From: Shinisaurus crocodilurus | Lineage: Eukaryota; Chordata; Lepidosauria; Squamata; Shinisauridae | Reading direction: 5' to 3' | Length of the DNA stretch: 64,000 bases | NCBI GenBank assembly: GCA_021292165.1 | Contig: JAHFWL010000100.1 | Location: 1 to 64,000, forward strand | Part shown: positions 20,531 to 30,886 of the stretch, one piece after another | Layout: each line of letters opens with the position of its first letter | Position numbering within the stretch: the stretch's first letter is position 1 | The notes under the pieces: model-generated | What the model saw: only the letters and a program-made list of their open reading frames with translations | Told to the model about the DNA's origin: nothing | Database searches by the model: none | Position numbers and translations under genes: made by a program

Positions 20531-21324
20531 CCCAATCAGCACTTAGGGGCAGCTGGCAGAGGCTTCCGTTCCAACCCCACCATTTTTGGCTCGCCGCAGC
20601 TTGGCTTTACACTTCAAACGTTTTTGACTTTACACCTCAAATGGTCAAACTGGCTTATGCGATGCCAATTTACCTTGTCCCTGAGAAGTCCCTCCAAGGG
20701 TCAGCAGCAGTACCTTGGAGGGGCTGCCTGGGATGGGTAAATTAAAATAAAAATAATGTTTAGCTAAATTAATTTTCACAAATATTTGCGGGGGGAGGGG
20801 AAATTATTGCTGCCCGTGCACAACTGCGGGCAATCACAATTACATGCAGGTGGCAGTGGGGACCCTGGGGTGGCTACTGGGCAGGAGGGGGGGAGCTGCT
20901 GGCAAAGTTCAGCAGGCACCCACCCTGTCCACTGCCCCCTAAGGGGGCAGGTAAGTAGATCTCCCCCCCTAGAGCTTTCAAACTGAGCTGTCAAATGCTT
21001 CAAAAGCCTGGGGAGAACATTGCTAGTTAAAAGGGGGACTTAACCCCCCCCTTTTCACTGCTAGATCCCTGGGATTTTTTTGGGGGGGGAAGCCCATGTC
21101 TCCCCAGTGTCCCTTCCTTTTGCCACTTTTCCCAAGGTGATACCACCCAGGGAACATACAAAATTAGTGAGGAGGATTCCCCGGGGTGAGGGTGGTAATC
21201 GCTCCCAGTGCAAGTTAGGCAGAAAGGCAGAAGGGCTGAGAAGCAGAGAGAGATGAAGAGGAGAGAGGGAGGGGGGAGAGGGAGGGAGGGACTTTGTGGT
21301 CTCTTTTCTTTTTGTTTTCTTTAT
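20531..21324. other. No gene recognised
   Basis: Moderately GC-rich with G runs near 20792, 20887, 21036 and 21083 and a purine-rich run (21238-21292). Overlapping open frames on both strands have no domain. Possibly the interior of the preceding fold-back element up to about 20750. Confidence 0.35.
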
Positions 21325-21480
21325 TAATTTCATTATTTCATTTCATTTCTATGCTGCCCAATAGCTGAAGCTTTCTGGGCAGTTTACAACAGTTCCTAAA
21401 ATAGTACAATAAAACAAGTATTAAAAATTTCCAAAATAATAAGAAAAAAAATTAAAAACAATTTAATGTCTAAAACAATG
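21325..21480 (-). repeat. L2-clade LINE 3' tail, reverse orientation
   Basis: Reverse complement contains ctgcccagaaagcttcagct then attgggcagcatagaaatga, the L2-type 3' end also seen at 12790-13010. Confidence 0.65.
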
Positions 21481-21936
21481 TTTGATACAGCGTAGACCTG
21501 TTAAAAACACCTGACATGGCTTCCCCCATCAAGCCATTAAATATCCTTAGATGTCTTTAAATGCCTCAGCACAGAATGACGAAGAGGCATACTAGAGTCA
21601 TACTGCAAAAAGAGGAGATTTGAGAAGGCTTAGTAACAGCATCTGTATGTATATTCATTAGAGAGAGAGAGAGAGAAAAAAACTAATTTAGTTTACCAGG
21701 AGGAGGGTAATCACCTTACTATGCAGATTTTTGCAAACTCTCTTTGAGTTACAGATTAAGCTCATCTATATTTAGCAAGGTCTGATAGATTCATCAAGCT
21801 TACACTTAGGGTATATATATATAGAGAGAGAGGGAGGGAAGGAGAAGGAGAAGGAATGAAGGAAGGAACAAATGTTGCAAAAGGATGCTGCATCCAACAT
21901 CCAGGAGTGGGGTCTGTGTGTCAGAGAGATGATCTT
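21481..21936. other. No gene; small purine microsatellites
   Basis: Contains (GA)n at about 21660-21676 and an AG-rich run at about 21822-21866. Nothing else recognised. Confidence 0.5.
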
Positions 21937-22116
21937 TCATAGATTTCATAAATAGATCATAGAGTTGGAAGGAGCCTACAAGGCTATCAAGTCCAACCCC
22001 CTGCTCAATGCAGGAAACTAGAGGAGGCAGGAGGGGTCTCCCATCCAAGTAAAAACCAGGCTTGACCCTGCTTAGCTTTCCACACTCAGACAAGCTGAGC
22101 CAGCATAAGCCACAGG
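21937..22116 (-). repeat. 5S rRNA-CR1 chimeric SINE, copy a
   Basis: On the minus strand it starts cctgtggcttatgctggc. It carries a 5S rRNA-like core (gaaagctaagcagggtcaag, then ggatgggagacc) and ends in the CR1 3' tail (tgagcagggggttggact, then ccttccaactctatgatc). Copy a has an extra ggcagga next to the head-tail junction. Confidence 0.85.
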
Positions 22117-22160
22117 CTTGTTGTCTTTGTGAGACTGAGACCCTGCTGCATATATATGCT

Positions 22161-22772
22161 CAGGACCGGTGCAGGGCAGTTTGGCGCCCTAGGCGGAATT
22201 ATATTTAGCGCGCCCCCTCTCGTGCCGTGGGGGGGGGGCTCTGGAGCAAAGCAGCCCTGCTCTGCAAAACCCCCCACGCCGCCACCACCTACCTACCTAC
22301 CTACCTTCCCCCTGCCCTGGCTGCCGCCGCCGCCGCCTCCGAGGAGGAGGAAGTGACGCGACGGGACCCCCGCGCTCTGCTTTTTGCCGGGGAAACCAGG
22401 GCAACAGGGCTGTTTAAGCCCTGTTGCCCTGGTTCCTCCCATCAAAACAGCACGGGCGGGGCTCCGGAAGCGACGCGGAGAAGGTAGGTGGTGGGGGTGG
22501 TGGGGGAGGGGAGGTGCGGCGGCAGTGGCAGGCGGGGAGGCGCAGCGGCGGCGATGGGCGGGCAGGGAGGTGCTGTGGCGGTGGCGAGTGGGGAGGTGCG
22601 GCGGTGGCGGCAGCAGCAGGCGGGGGGAGGCGCGGCGGCAGCTTCGGAGGGGGGGAGGCCCGGCAGGGGCGGCGCGGGGGCAGCAGCGAAGAGGAGCGCA
22701 GCGTTTCTGCGCCCTCTTCAGCCACGCACCCTAGGCAACCGCCTAGTTTGCCTAGCGGTAGCGCCGGCCCTG
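22161..22772. mobile_element. GC-rich hAT element, complete copy
   Basis: It begins caggaccggtgcagggcagt and ends agcgccggccctg. A perfect 8-bp direct repeat, tatatgct, lies at 22153-22160 and 22773-22780, as hAT transposases produce. The 612-bp interior has a stem around 22350-22470 (ggaagtgacgcgacggga; gggcaacagggctgtttaag pairing with its mirror) and a G-rich block of short imperfect repeats at 22480-22690. It encodes no transposase. The 3'-truncated relative is at 8685-9108. Confidence 0.9.
22480..22690. repeat. G-rich imperfect tandem repeats (G-quadruplex-prone)
   Basis: Repeated words such as ggcggggaggcgc and gtggcgg, with many GGG runs on the plus strand, inside the hAT element. The open frames here are compositional. 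Confidence 0.7.
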
Positions 22773-22780
22773 TATATGCT

Positions 22781-23472
22781 GGTCACATGTTTGGAATGTG
22801 GTGGGTTGCAGGACAGAATAAATCCAGGTCCTTCTTTGTCACTCTCTGACCTGAATGCACCTGCTATCATTTGGCTGGAGACTACAGGAAGACCTGTGAC
22901 TGCAACCCACCCATAAGCAAAGAACAAAAGTAGAATAAATTCCTGGTGGGTGTCTCTGTGTGTAAGGGAAACCAGAAAAACTCTATTGAGTAAAAATACC
23001 TGTTTAGCTATAAGAAATTTAACAATACAAAGACCACAATAAAACATAGACTTGGTATTGGATTATGGCCAGTAACTCTTAGCCCTATGCAGATGCTCAA
23101 TGCAGCTAGCCTGGTAAAGCATGTAGGCTTCTGTAGAGAATGTGATCTAGCTTGCCCTCAAAAATGTTAAATAGAGCCAGTTTTAGATTAAGTAAGTGGG
23201 ACTATTTAAGACAGCACTGAATTCCATATCCCAAGTCCACCACATATGTAGTAACATACCAGCAATAACCTCTCCAACACTTAAGTAATAAGAGTTTGTT
23301 AATCCTATGTAGTTTGGATTGGTACAAGTACCATTTGTGAATCAACTTTAACTGGGTTCTGAAGGGATTTTTTATTTGGATTTTTGCAGATTTGGGGGGA
23401 ATGGGAACATTTTAAATCTCTCTCTCATGCTGCTTTGAGACATTTCAAGCTGTTGTTGTCATATTTACAGTC
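22781..23472. other. No gene recognised
   Basis: Unique-looking, AT-rich towards the right. No recognisable ORF. Confidence 0.45.
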
Positions 23473-23600
23473 TAGAGCTGTGCAAAAATGACCTCTTGAA
23501 ATTCTCCACCCTATTTATGGGCAGAGAAATTGGGGAGACAATTTCACCAAGTTTATCCAGCTGGAGGAGAAATTTTCCAACAATTTCTCAGAAGTAGGGC

Positions 23601-24099
23601 TAGTGTTGGGTGATCCGCCCACCACCCGACTCGCTGGGCGCTTGGCAAGTGCTGCCACTGCACTTGCCGAGCCAAAAGCAAGCATCCCTCAAGCTGCTCG
23701 GAGGACTTCTGGGTTCCCAGCGGTATGCTTTTTATGTAGAAAATGGCATAAGATATGGTAAAATGGAGAGGAGGGTTAGGATTATGTAAGCCGCCTTGGG
23801 TTCCTTGCAGGAAAAAAGGCGGGATATAAATGTAATAATAAATAAATAAATAAAAATAAAAGCAGGCCACAATTTGCGTAACTTGCACAAATTGTAGCCA
23901 TTTGGGGGGGTATCTTACACCATTTTCTATGTAAAAAGCACACCTCTGGGAACCCGGAAGTCGCTTCCCTGGCTCAGCACAGGAGAACATGAGTCGAGCT
24001 GGGGAAACAGGTAGGAGTGATGGTGTTTGGGGGGGGGGGGTCGAGCCCGACGCATTTGCTTCACTTCCACCCCCCAAATGAAACCCTCACACATCCCTA
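23601..24099. mobile_element. hAT element ('tagggatgt' family) nested in copy B
   Basis: The left end tagtgttgggtga and right end cacatcccta are flanked by agtagggc (23593-23600) and agtaggac (24100-24107), an 8-bp duplication with one mismatch. Copy A keeps the uninterrupted site (ggtagggctcacc), which confirms the insertion. The arms fold back (ggacttctgggttcccag with ctgggaacccggaagtc). It is itself split by a SINE fragment. Confidence 0.85.
23755..23862 (+). repeat. tRNA-derived SINE, 3' fragment
   Basis: Contains gtaagccgccttgggttcc, then aaaaaaggcgggatataaat and a (TAAA)n tail, matching the end of the SINE at 10266-10510. It is the innermost level of the nest. Confidence 0.8.
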
Positions 24100-24994
24100 A
24101 GTAGGACTCACCAATGGCAAGGGCTGTAACACAATTTCTTTCTTCTTTTGTAATGGTTTCAGGGGTGGGGTTGCACTGCCACTGCAAGTGGCAACAGCAG
24201 CAACTGTGTTGGCCGCCTGGCCCCCATTTTGCATTCTCCACAATACCCCATGCCTGGCATTGTTCCAGGGTATTGGGGAGCGGGAAGAGGGAAGGCAAAA
24301 CCTACCAAAAAATGAGAGGAAATTCTGCAAAGTGGCCTTTTATTTCTAGTGGGGTAAGAAAAGAAAAATCTCAGGGCATTTCTGAGAAAAAAGCCTCTGA
24401 GAAATTTTGGCTCAGCTCTGGTTATCATTCTTTAGGATTCAGCGCCTTCCCCAGGATCTTCCACATGAATTGAATGAAATTTCTGAGGAGTGATTGTGGA
24501 TATAATTTGTCTCTAATGCAGTTGCAGAAAGATTATTGTGCAATGAAAGACAGGACACTGGTACACATTCCTCAGCCACCTCTTAAGTAAGGCAAGCACG
24601 AGAACCCTGAACCCAACCAATGAGAATTTCTCTGAAATTTCTTGTTCTTTGAATTTATTTTCAAAAGCCATTTCTTTTCTATCAGATTCAATGAAAATGG
24701 TGGGAAAATATGTGGAAGGAATTTTCAGCTCTGCTCTATATTATACAATGTGGAGACCATGTGTTTAGTAGTGTGCTAGCCATTTAGGACTATATGATCC
24801 AAGACGGTGAGGGGAGAAGCAGCCTGGGGTTTCACTGTCCCACACCCAGCAAAGTGTTGAAATGAAATACCATGCTGAGAAGTAAAAGTGAATGGAAGTG
24901 TCGAAATGAAACAGTTAGGTTTGGCTTCCTCAGAATTGCTTACCATTTGATCACATGCCAATGGCAGGTCCTCATCATATTTGTCTATCTATAC

Positions 24995-25129
24995 CAGTGT
25001 TCTCTAACCTTGGTTTCCCAGATGTTTTTGGCGTACAACTCCCAGCATGCCCCAGCCAGCATAGCTGGCTGGGGCATGCTGGGAGTTGTAGGCCAAAAAC
25101 ATCTGGGGAACCAAGATTGGAGAACACTG
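24995..25129. mobile_element. hAT palindromic MITE ('ccagatgtt' family) with perfect duplication
   Basis: A 135-bp fold-back with arms cagtgttctctaaccttggt and its mirror, centred on ccagccagcatagctggctgg. It is flanked by a perfect 8-bp repeat, atctatac, at 24987-24994 and 25130-25137. Confidence 0.95.
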
Positions 25130-25137
25130 ATCTATAC

Positions 25138-25551
25138 AATCCATCCTTCTTCTAGTCCTTGAACTGTTCCTTCTTTTGTGGAGCATAGAAAAGCTGATGT
25201 TTAAAGACTGGGTCTGGGATCAAAAGTGAACTTGAGGGGCATTTCATCTTTTTTTTAATGAAAGATTTCCAAATCAATAAAGTAGTTTGAGTGTGTGCAT
25301 GTGAAATATCAGCAGTTCTCTTTCCTTTCCTGCACCATATCATGCATTCAAAGGCTAGGTTTCATGAATTTAAGTGTGCTCTTCCTGGGCTTAAATCCAG
25401 ATACTTCACTAAGAAGCGGTGCATATGCACTGCCTCCATGATACTTAAGAAAGGATAGATTGACAATCTGCCTTCATAACAGATAACCAGCCTACAGAAA
25501 CAAGGCATGTTGTAACTCTGATTTTAATTGTTTTTAATATTCCTGATAGGC
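25138..25551. other. No gene recognised
   Basis: Unique-looking sequence without a plausible ORF. Confidence 0.45.
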
Positions 25552-25554
25552 TTA

Positions 25555-25793
25555 GGGAGCAATCCTATGATGGCCCCTAGAGAGTGCCTCAGGGGCCATA
25601 GGATATTTTGGATTCCCAGATCCAAGGTTGGAGATAGCACTCCAACTTTGGAGCTGGGAATCGGAGCCCTGAACCCCTCCCCCTCATAGCTGGCATGGAC
25701 AGAACCATGCCGGCTGCCTCTCCGAGGTCGGGAAAGCAACCTCAGACACTGCAGAGTTCAGGGGCTTACGCTCATTGCCATAGGATTGCGCCC
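25555..25793. mobile_element. PIF/Harbinger-like MITE with TTA duplication
   Basis: The ends gggagcaatcctatg and cataggattgcgccc are inverted repeats, flanked by TTA at 25552-25554 and 25794-25796. A 3-bp TWA duplication is characteristic of PIF/Harbinger. It has no open frame of note. Confidence 0.75.
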
Positions 25794-25796
25794 TTA

Positions 25797-26480
25797 GCAG
25801 CTCTCGAAGGTAAACTGAGCAATGGATCTGTCTCTTCGCACTTTAACTGTTATTAACCAGCGCTACAGCATTGGCTGATGTTTTGAAAGGGAACTATGGG
25901 AAATCATTACATTTAAATATTTAAGGTCTCATTGCTTTAATTCCATCTAAATCGTTTCCAGGACAACAGCATGAGGTAGAGCAGCAATAACTCTGTCCTC
26001 GCCTGATAATGGGAGAAGGACAGAAAGCAAGGGAGAAAACAGTTTATACCTCACGATGTCAGCAGTGACTGGCATTGCGTGGCTGTTGGGAGCTGCTAAC
26101 TCCTATTGATTTCAAGGCACTCAGCAGCCTTTCAGACCTAAATAATTGTTGTCATCAAGTTTAAATCAGTGCTTTTGGATAGCCCATTAGGGAAGCCTTT
26201 AAGGAGTCATACAAGCCGATTGTATTAAAATAATAGCTGTGGAAAGGCAGTAAGCTAACAGGGGATGTGAAGTAGCTGCCCTGTCAAAGCGAAAATTGCC
26301 ACCTATCCTTTCTGTGTAACGACTAAAATCTATACAGCCTGTATATTTGTGCTTCTGTTGATGTCAACTTCAGTTTATTGGCCATTGAAATGAATGGATT
26401 GGGTAGAATGTGTCTGAATGTATGGTAGCTTAAGAGATCAAAGTTGAAATAAACAAAGGAGCTGATTGGCATGAGGGATA
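25797..26480. other. Repeat-free stretch, candidate conserved noncoding element
   Basis: Nearly 700 bp with no simple repeat, transposon end or plausible ORF, of even composition, in a window otherwise dense in repeats. Homeodomain-type words (taattgtt, attaaaataatag) occur. It could be ancient decayed sequence instead; only cross-species alignment would tell. Confidence 0.3.
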
Positions 26481-26491
26481 CAAGCATACTG

Positions 26492-26669
26492 CCTGTGGCT
26501 TATGCTGGCTCAGCTTGTCTGAGCATGGAAAGCTAAGCAGGGTCAGGCCTGGTTATTACTTGGATGGGAGACCCCTCCTCTAGTTTCCTGCATTGAGCAG
26601 GGGGTTGGACTCGATAGCCTTGTAGGCTCCTTCCAACTCTATGATCTATGAAATCTATGAATCTATGAT
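26492..26669 (+). repeat. 5S rRNA-CR1 chimeric SINE, copy b (best full-length plus-strand copy)
   Basis: The head (about 26492-26573) reads cctgtggcttatgctggctc, then gctaagcagggtcaggcctg and ttacttggatgggagacc. This matches vertebrate 5S rRNA through the region that holds its internal polymerase III promoter (A box, intermediate element, C box). About ten bases near 5S position 20 are missing. The tail (about 26580-26669) reads cctgcattgagcagggggtt, then ccttccaactctatgatct and repeated ctatga units, the same 3' end as the CR1 copies at 55375-55450 and 57400-57480. The 5S-like head would supply transcription and the CR1 tail recognition by CR1 reverse transcriptase; that mechanism is inferred from known SINEs. 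Confidence 0.9.
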
Positions 26670-27076
26670 TGACAAAGGAATACAGTGTCCTTATCTTTAC
26701 ATCTCTTCACATAGTTTCAGTTGATTCGAGCTGAAATAAACCTGAAGGAGGAGGGCCTCACGTACAATATTGCATAGTAAAACACCTGCATGGCACTTCC
26801 CAATAATGATCCTCCATCATGATTTAAAAGTATCATTGGGATGGATTCTGTTGCCCTTACGTAAACAGAAGGAGACCTATTTGAGAAAGGCCCCTAGCTA
26901 GCTGCAGAAGATGCCTGGAAACAGCAGAAGCTACCAGAAATGGAAGTGTGGGGAAGTGGTATCTCTTGATTTTGCCACCCCCTTCAGTCTTCCTGTGCCA
27001 TCTTCTACACTGTTCTAGAGCATCCCCAACCCTCCAGAACAGTTTTGGGAGGAGTGCAAAGGGGTTACAAGCAGTT
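26670..27076. other. No gene recognised
   Basis: Unique-looking sequence; short opposing open frames with no domain. Confidence 0.45.
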
Positions 27077-27080
27077 GGAT

Positions 27081-27101
27081 CCATATATATATATATATAT
27101 A
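27081..27101. repeat. (TA)n microsatellite
   Basis: About ten TA units. Confidence 0.9.
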
Positions 27102-27249
27102 CTCTGCAAATATTCCTTAATTTAGATATTTGCTGGGGGGGGGGGGATATTCAATGAGGTTGAACTAATTACCCCAAAATGCTCCCCTTGCTGTGCTCTC
27201 ATTTTGTTTTGTTGCTTTCTAGTCCCCTAGACTGCTGTGCTTTCTTGGA

Positions 27250-27312
27250 GATATCTATCTATCTATATCTATATATCTATATATATCTATCTATATCTAT
27301 ATCTATATCTGT
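27250..27312. repeat. (ATCT)n/(ATATCT)n microsatellite
   Basis: Interrupted tetra- and hexanucleotide units over about 60 bp. Confidence 0.9.
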
Positions 27313-27689
27313 ATCCCTTAGAGAGCAGTAAGCCTAATGTAGTTTGGGTGTAAAACCCTTCTTCAGAGGAACTGTAAAAAAAATCCATATGAGTAAGAAA
27401 CAAGAGCTTAAACATGAGTACCATCAAGATAAAATGTGATAGTCTGTTCTAATCTGTGTACACATAATCTAATATTGTGTGTGGGGGGGGGGATCAATCG
27501 TATATTCCTCCTGAATAAAGGTTAAAAGACTTCCATGAATATTAAGATAATAAATAAAATCAAAACATTTAATATGTTGTTTTCTGCCTCATAACTTTCA
27601 CAGCTTGGACTATGATTGCTGAAAGCTTCCTAAACAGTCAATATATGGTTATTACTAAAATATATTAACATATTGGTTTATGAAATTTG
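27313..27689. other. No gene; AT-rich
   Basis: AT-rich sequence with a G run at 27482-27492. Nothing recognised. Confidence 0.45.
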
Positions 27690-27696
27690 ATCCATT

Positions 27697-27900
27697 CATC
27701 AATTTATTTATGTATTACATTTTTGAATCACCCATCTGGCCCGCCACCCGGCCACCCTGGGCGATGTACAATCAATAAAATACAATAATAAAACAGAATT
27801 AAAATACAGTTAAAACAGTATAATTTTTTTTTAAAAAAATATCCTAACCCAACCCCATATTCCCACCTGAAAAACCAAGTTTTTAATGCAATGTTAAAAA
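27697..27900 (-). repeat. L2-clade LINE 3' tail, reverse orientation
   Basis: Reverse complement contains gtacatcgcccagggtggcc, then ggccagatgggtgattcaaa and a TAAATAAATT end, the same tail as at 36120-36200 and 38650-38735. Confidence 0.75.
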
Positions 27901-28401
27901 TGTAGATTATGAGAATTGTGAAAAGTTTGGAAGCTGATCAAACATAAGGATAAAAATGCTCCATCTTATATTATCTCTGAAACTTTAAAAAGACTAGGTA
28001 ATGCAGCAAAATAAAATTTAAAAATTGGCAAGGATTACATGTCCTTGCATACTTCTTTTTATAGAGTAATAATGCCCCTTGGACTGACTGACTCTTTCAC
28101 TCTAGCAAAGGAACACTATAAAGTGGAGGTGACCCAAGAGGCTTTGCAAACTCCATTCATCTTGTTAATGCAAATAATAATAGAAAAAAAATTAAATCCC
28201 ATTTATACCACATGCAGGGAGCAAGAGAATGGGAGCCAGAATAAAATATGCATACAGACAGACACCAACCAGGATGTCCTGTTACTGTTATAATGCAATG
28301 ATCTGAGGGAAAAGTCAACTGTGAAACAAAAGGTGTATGACCATTGTTTTGTAAAACCACAAATTCAAACAAGCTGTCTAAAATGTCCTGAATGTTAGTG
28401 G
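27901..28401. other. No gene recognised
   Basis: An 84-codon plus-strand frame at 28039-28293 has no recognisable domain. AT-rich. Confidence 0.4.
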
Positions 28402-28492
28402 GAGAGCAATCCTATGTGTGTCTACTCAGAAGTAAGTCCTATTGAGTCCAGTGGGACTTACTTCTAGGCTAGCATTTATAGGATTACAGCCT
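28402..28492. mobile_element. Short palindromic MITE ('gcaatcctatg' type)
   Basis: The arms gagagcaatcctatgtgtgt and its diverged mirror (ttataggattacagcc), with inner arms agaagtaagtcctattgag and gggacttacttct, form a compact hairpin. Many lizard sequences carry such elements, as I recall. Target duplication unclear. Confidence 0.6.
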
Positions 28493-29629
28493 ACGAATCC
28501 CCTTCAAGTGTCAAAAGTTTTAGCATGAAAGGAATCTGTGGTTAAATAAAATAGCTTATTGAGATAATTGTGCCTACATATGCAAGGCACAGGATAAAAG
28601 AAAGCTGCTTCTGAAAGACGTGGAATGGGTTCCGTTCCAGACTAGGAAGGAATTGCTGCATTAGCATAGAGATGCCACAGAAATTTACATGGAAAGGTCT
28701 CCTGACAACAATAACGAAGCATCATTAGATACCTTATTTGTTCATTAGAACAATATTAAACTTTGCGGTCAAACTATCCATTGTGCTTCCTGCTTTAGCA
28801 GTACTTTGGTCTGTCCAATTTTTCTATTGTGAAACACACACACACAAGATTACTAGTTTTATATGTTGTAAAAATATCCATCAAAGGGAGACTGCTTGTT
28901 TTGTTCTGTATATCGCATTTGTACTTTCCAATAGCTTCTAGTGGTATCACCTACATACAATTTATTGTATGGACATCTAATGCTATAAACATCATGAAAA
29001 CTGCTGAAGGGTGACATTTCATAAGCAAGATCTATTTTTGTCAACTGGATTCTGGAAAAATAAAAGAAAGTCGTCCTGGTAGTTAACTTACAATCGCCTT
29101 GTAGTAGTGTGGCATTTGTTTAGTACTGTTGGTTGTTCTAATGGTGATTGTATTTGTGTGTGGCTCTGAATCAAGCATTGTCTATATGCAATAACAGGCT
29201 TTTACCAACATACTATGTTTTACAACAAACATGTTCCACTATGTCACCTCATGTCTCTGTACAGGGCTGAGATTGCGAGTGGGTTAGGTGGAGGTTAATC
29301 CTCGACTCATCCATTCAGATTTTGCAGGCCCTATGGGGGTGAAATGGGATAACCTCCCTGCTCACCTGGATGGTGTGGCCCTGAGGCAGGGTGGTCACAA
29401 GCCCACCACTCTCAGGGTAGTCTCACCCAAAGTTTATTGACTAGTTGACTGATGATTTAGAACTTAGCTTCCTGTACAGACACCCTGCACAGATTCTTGT
29501 TTCTATTCAGAAAATGTGGACCTAGTTCAACCCACTTTCGGGTGTCTCACCTCTTTGTTACACCTTCACTTGCAAATGCCAGTTTCCATGAATTATTGAT
29601 CTCTTGTGGAACATGGTTGATATGATCTA
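28493..29629. other. Unique-looking sequence, no gene
   Basis: More than 1 kb without a recognised repeat or convincing ORF, except a short (AC)n at about 28835-28847. Confidence 0.45.
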
Positions 29630-30070
29630 CAGTTGATTACGGCTTGGGACCAGGCTACCTGAAAGACCGCCTTCTCCCATATGAGTCTGTCTGGTCCTTA
29701 AGATCTTCAGGACAGGAGAGGCCCTTCTTCTGAGACCACTGCCAACAGAGACACATGTGGTGGCAATGCAAGAGTGGGCCTTTTTGGTGGTTGCTCCCCA
29801 GGCTGTGGAACTCCTTTCCAAGCGAGGCTAGGTTCATTCCCTCTCTGCTGTCCTTCTGCTGGCAAGCAAAGACTGCTTTATTCAAGAAGGCCTTTGGCCT
29901 TTAAATGGGTTGATTGATTGGGGTGCTGCTGTTTTTATTCTGTAATTGTTGTGCTTTTATTGTATTTTAATGTGTTTTATTTATTTATTATTTATAAATA
30001 AATAAATTGTTTTAATATATTTTAAATTGTTTTAATATATTTTAAATTGTTTTTGTAAGCTGCCATAAGT
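29630..30070 (+). pseudogene. Old L2-clade LINE 3' end
   Basis: With frameshifts the plus strand gives GLGPGYLKDRLLPYES, then PRLWNSFPSEARFIPSLL and KTALFKKAFG. This is the C-terminal end of an L2-type reverse transcriptase (consensus-like LWNSLP...SL..F...LKTWLF). It is followed by an AT-rich 3' region with tandem ttaatatattttaaattgtt. More diverged than the copies at 35740 and 48660. Confidence 0.7.
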
Positions 30071-30469
30071 GCTATTTTCTGGTAGAAATACCTTGAGTGC
30101 CATTTTTTTTTTGTATAAATCTAATCAATAGGTAAATAAATTATTGCTGCCTAGAGTTGTGCCCTGTCATGGTGCTTTTCTCTCTTTGTCCCTAAGATGC
30201 TGAAGATGTGAAAGGTTATATGTTATTTATTTTAATGTGTATTACTCTCTATCAATTTTCTCTATGTAATGATAGAAAGTACCATATTTTCTTTCATGAG
30301 TCAAAATATCTAGATAATTCATCTTGTGGGAATCATCTTGTGCTTCACATACAATATTGTTCTTCTTAGAATTCACCCATTTCACAAAATTCAACAGGAA
30401 TTCTACAGTCCCCTAACAAATAATGGCATAATAAGTCATTTCCAGTTGGCGATATAGCAATATGACTAA
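30071..30469. other. No gene; AT-rich
   Basis: AT-rich sequence without recognised features. Confidence 0.45.
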
Positions 30470-30790
30470 ATATGGCCAAGAGTATGGTTTGCAGCGGTGT
30501 TCACGTACCTGTGGGGGGGGCTCGGCTCTCCACCGCATCGATTCTCCGTGGCGGCACCCCCCCGCCTCGTTCTTCCGAGCGGTGTGGAGTGTTCTCCACG
30601 CCGCTCGAGCTGCTGGCGACGGGACCAGCACGGGCGGTGCGGGCAGCTCGCCTCTCTGCAGTGAGCCGCCGCCAGAAAAAGGTGGGTGTGCACGAGCCTC
30701 GCGCGAGCATTAGCGGGGGCGATTTCGGCCCGCTACACCCGTGCAAGGCGAACGGTTACATCACATTGGTTTGTCGTTATATAATTTTCT
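30470..30790. repeat. CpG-rich block, possible hAT-like fragment
   Basis: An abrupt GC- and CpG-rich island about 300 bp long inside AT-rich DNA. It contains an inverted word pair (gagcggtgtggagtgttctc, then cacgccgctcgagc) and gggggcgatttcggcccgct, the latter resembling modules at 6207 and 57980. A gene promoter is possible but no transcript is evident, and similar blocks in this window are transposon interiors. Confidence 0.4.
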
Positions 30791-30850
30791 TTTGTAATGT
30801 TATCCTGGAAGACAATCTTACTCGGTCTGTCACGAGTGATCACCTACTGT

Positions 30851-30856
<6 letters not shown>

Positions 30857-30885
<29 letters not shown>
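30857..30885. repeat. (TA)n microsatellite
   Basis: About 14 TA units. Confidence 0.9.

Positions 30886-30886
<1 letters not shown>

Larger units (their letters stand above)
23473..24733. mobile_element. hAT-type element, copy B, carrying nested elements
   Basis: Its left part (tagagctgtgca, ctccaacaatttctca-like words) and right part (gagaatttctctgaaattt, then cagctctg) match copy A at 3157-4775. It is split by the hAT element at 23601-24099. No clear 8-bp duplication is seen at the outer ends, so these ends are approximate. Confidence 0.7.

Noticed and set aside
26492..26669. A 5S rRNA gene or pseudogene
   Set aside because: The 5S similarity stops after the internal promoter region and continues into a CR1 tail in all five copies, so this is a SINE, not a 5S gene copy.
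30470..30790. CpG island promoter
   Set aside because: No first exon or conserved promoter element is visible, and similar CpG-rich blocks in this window are transposon interiors.
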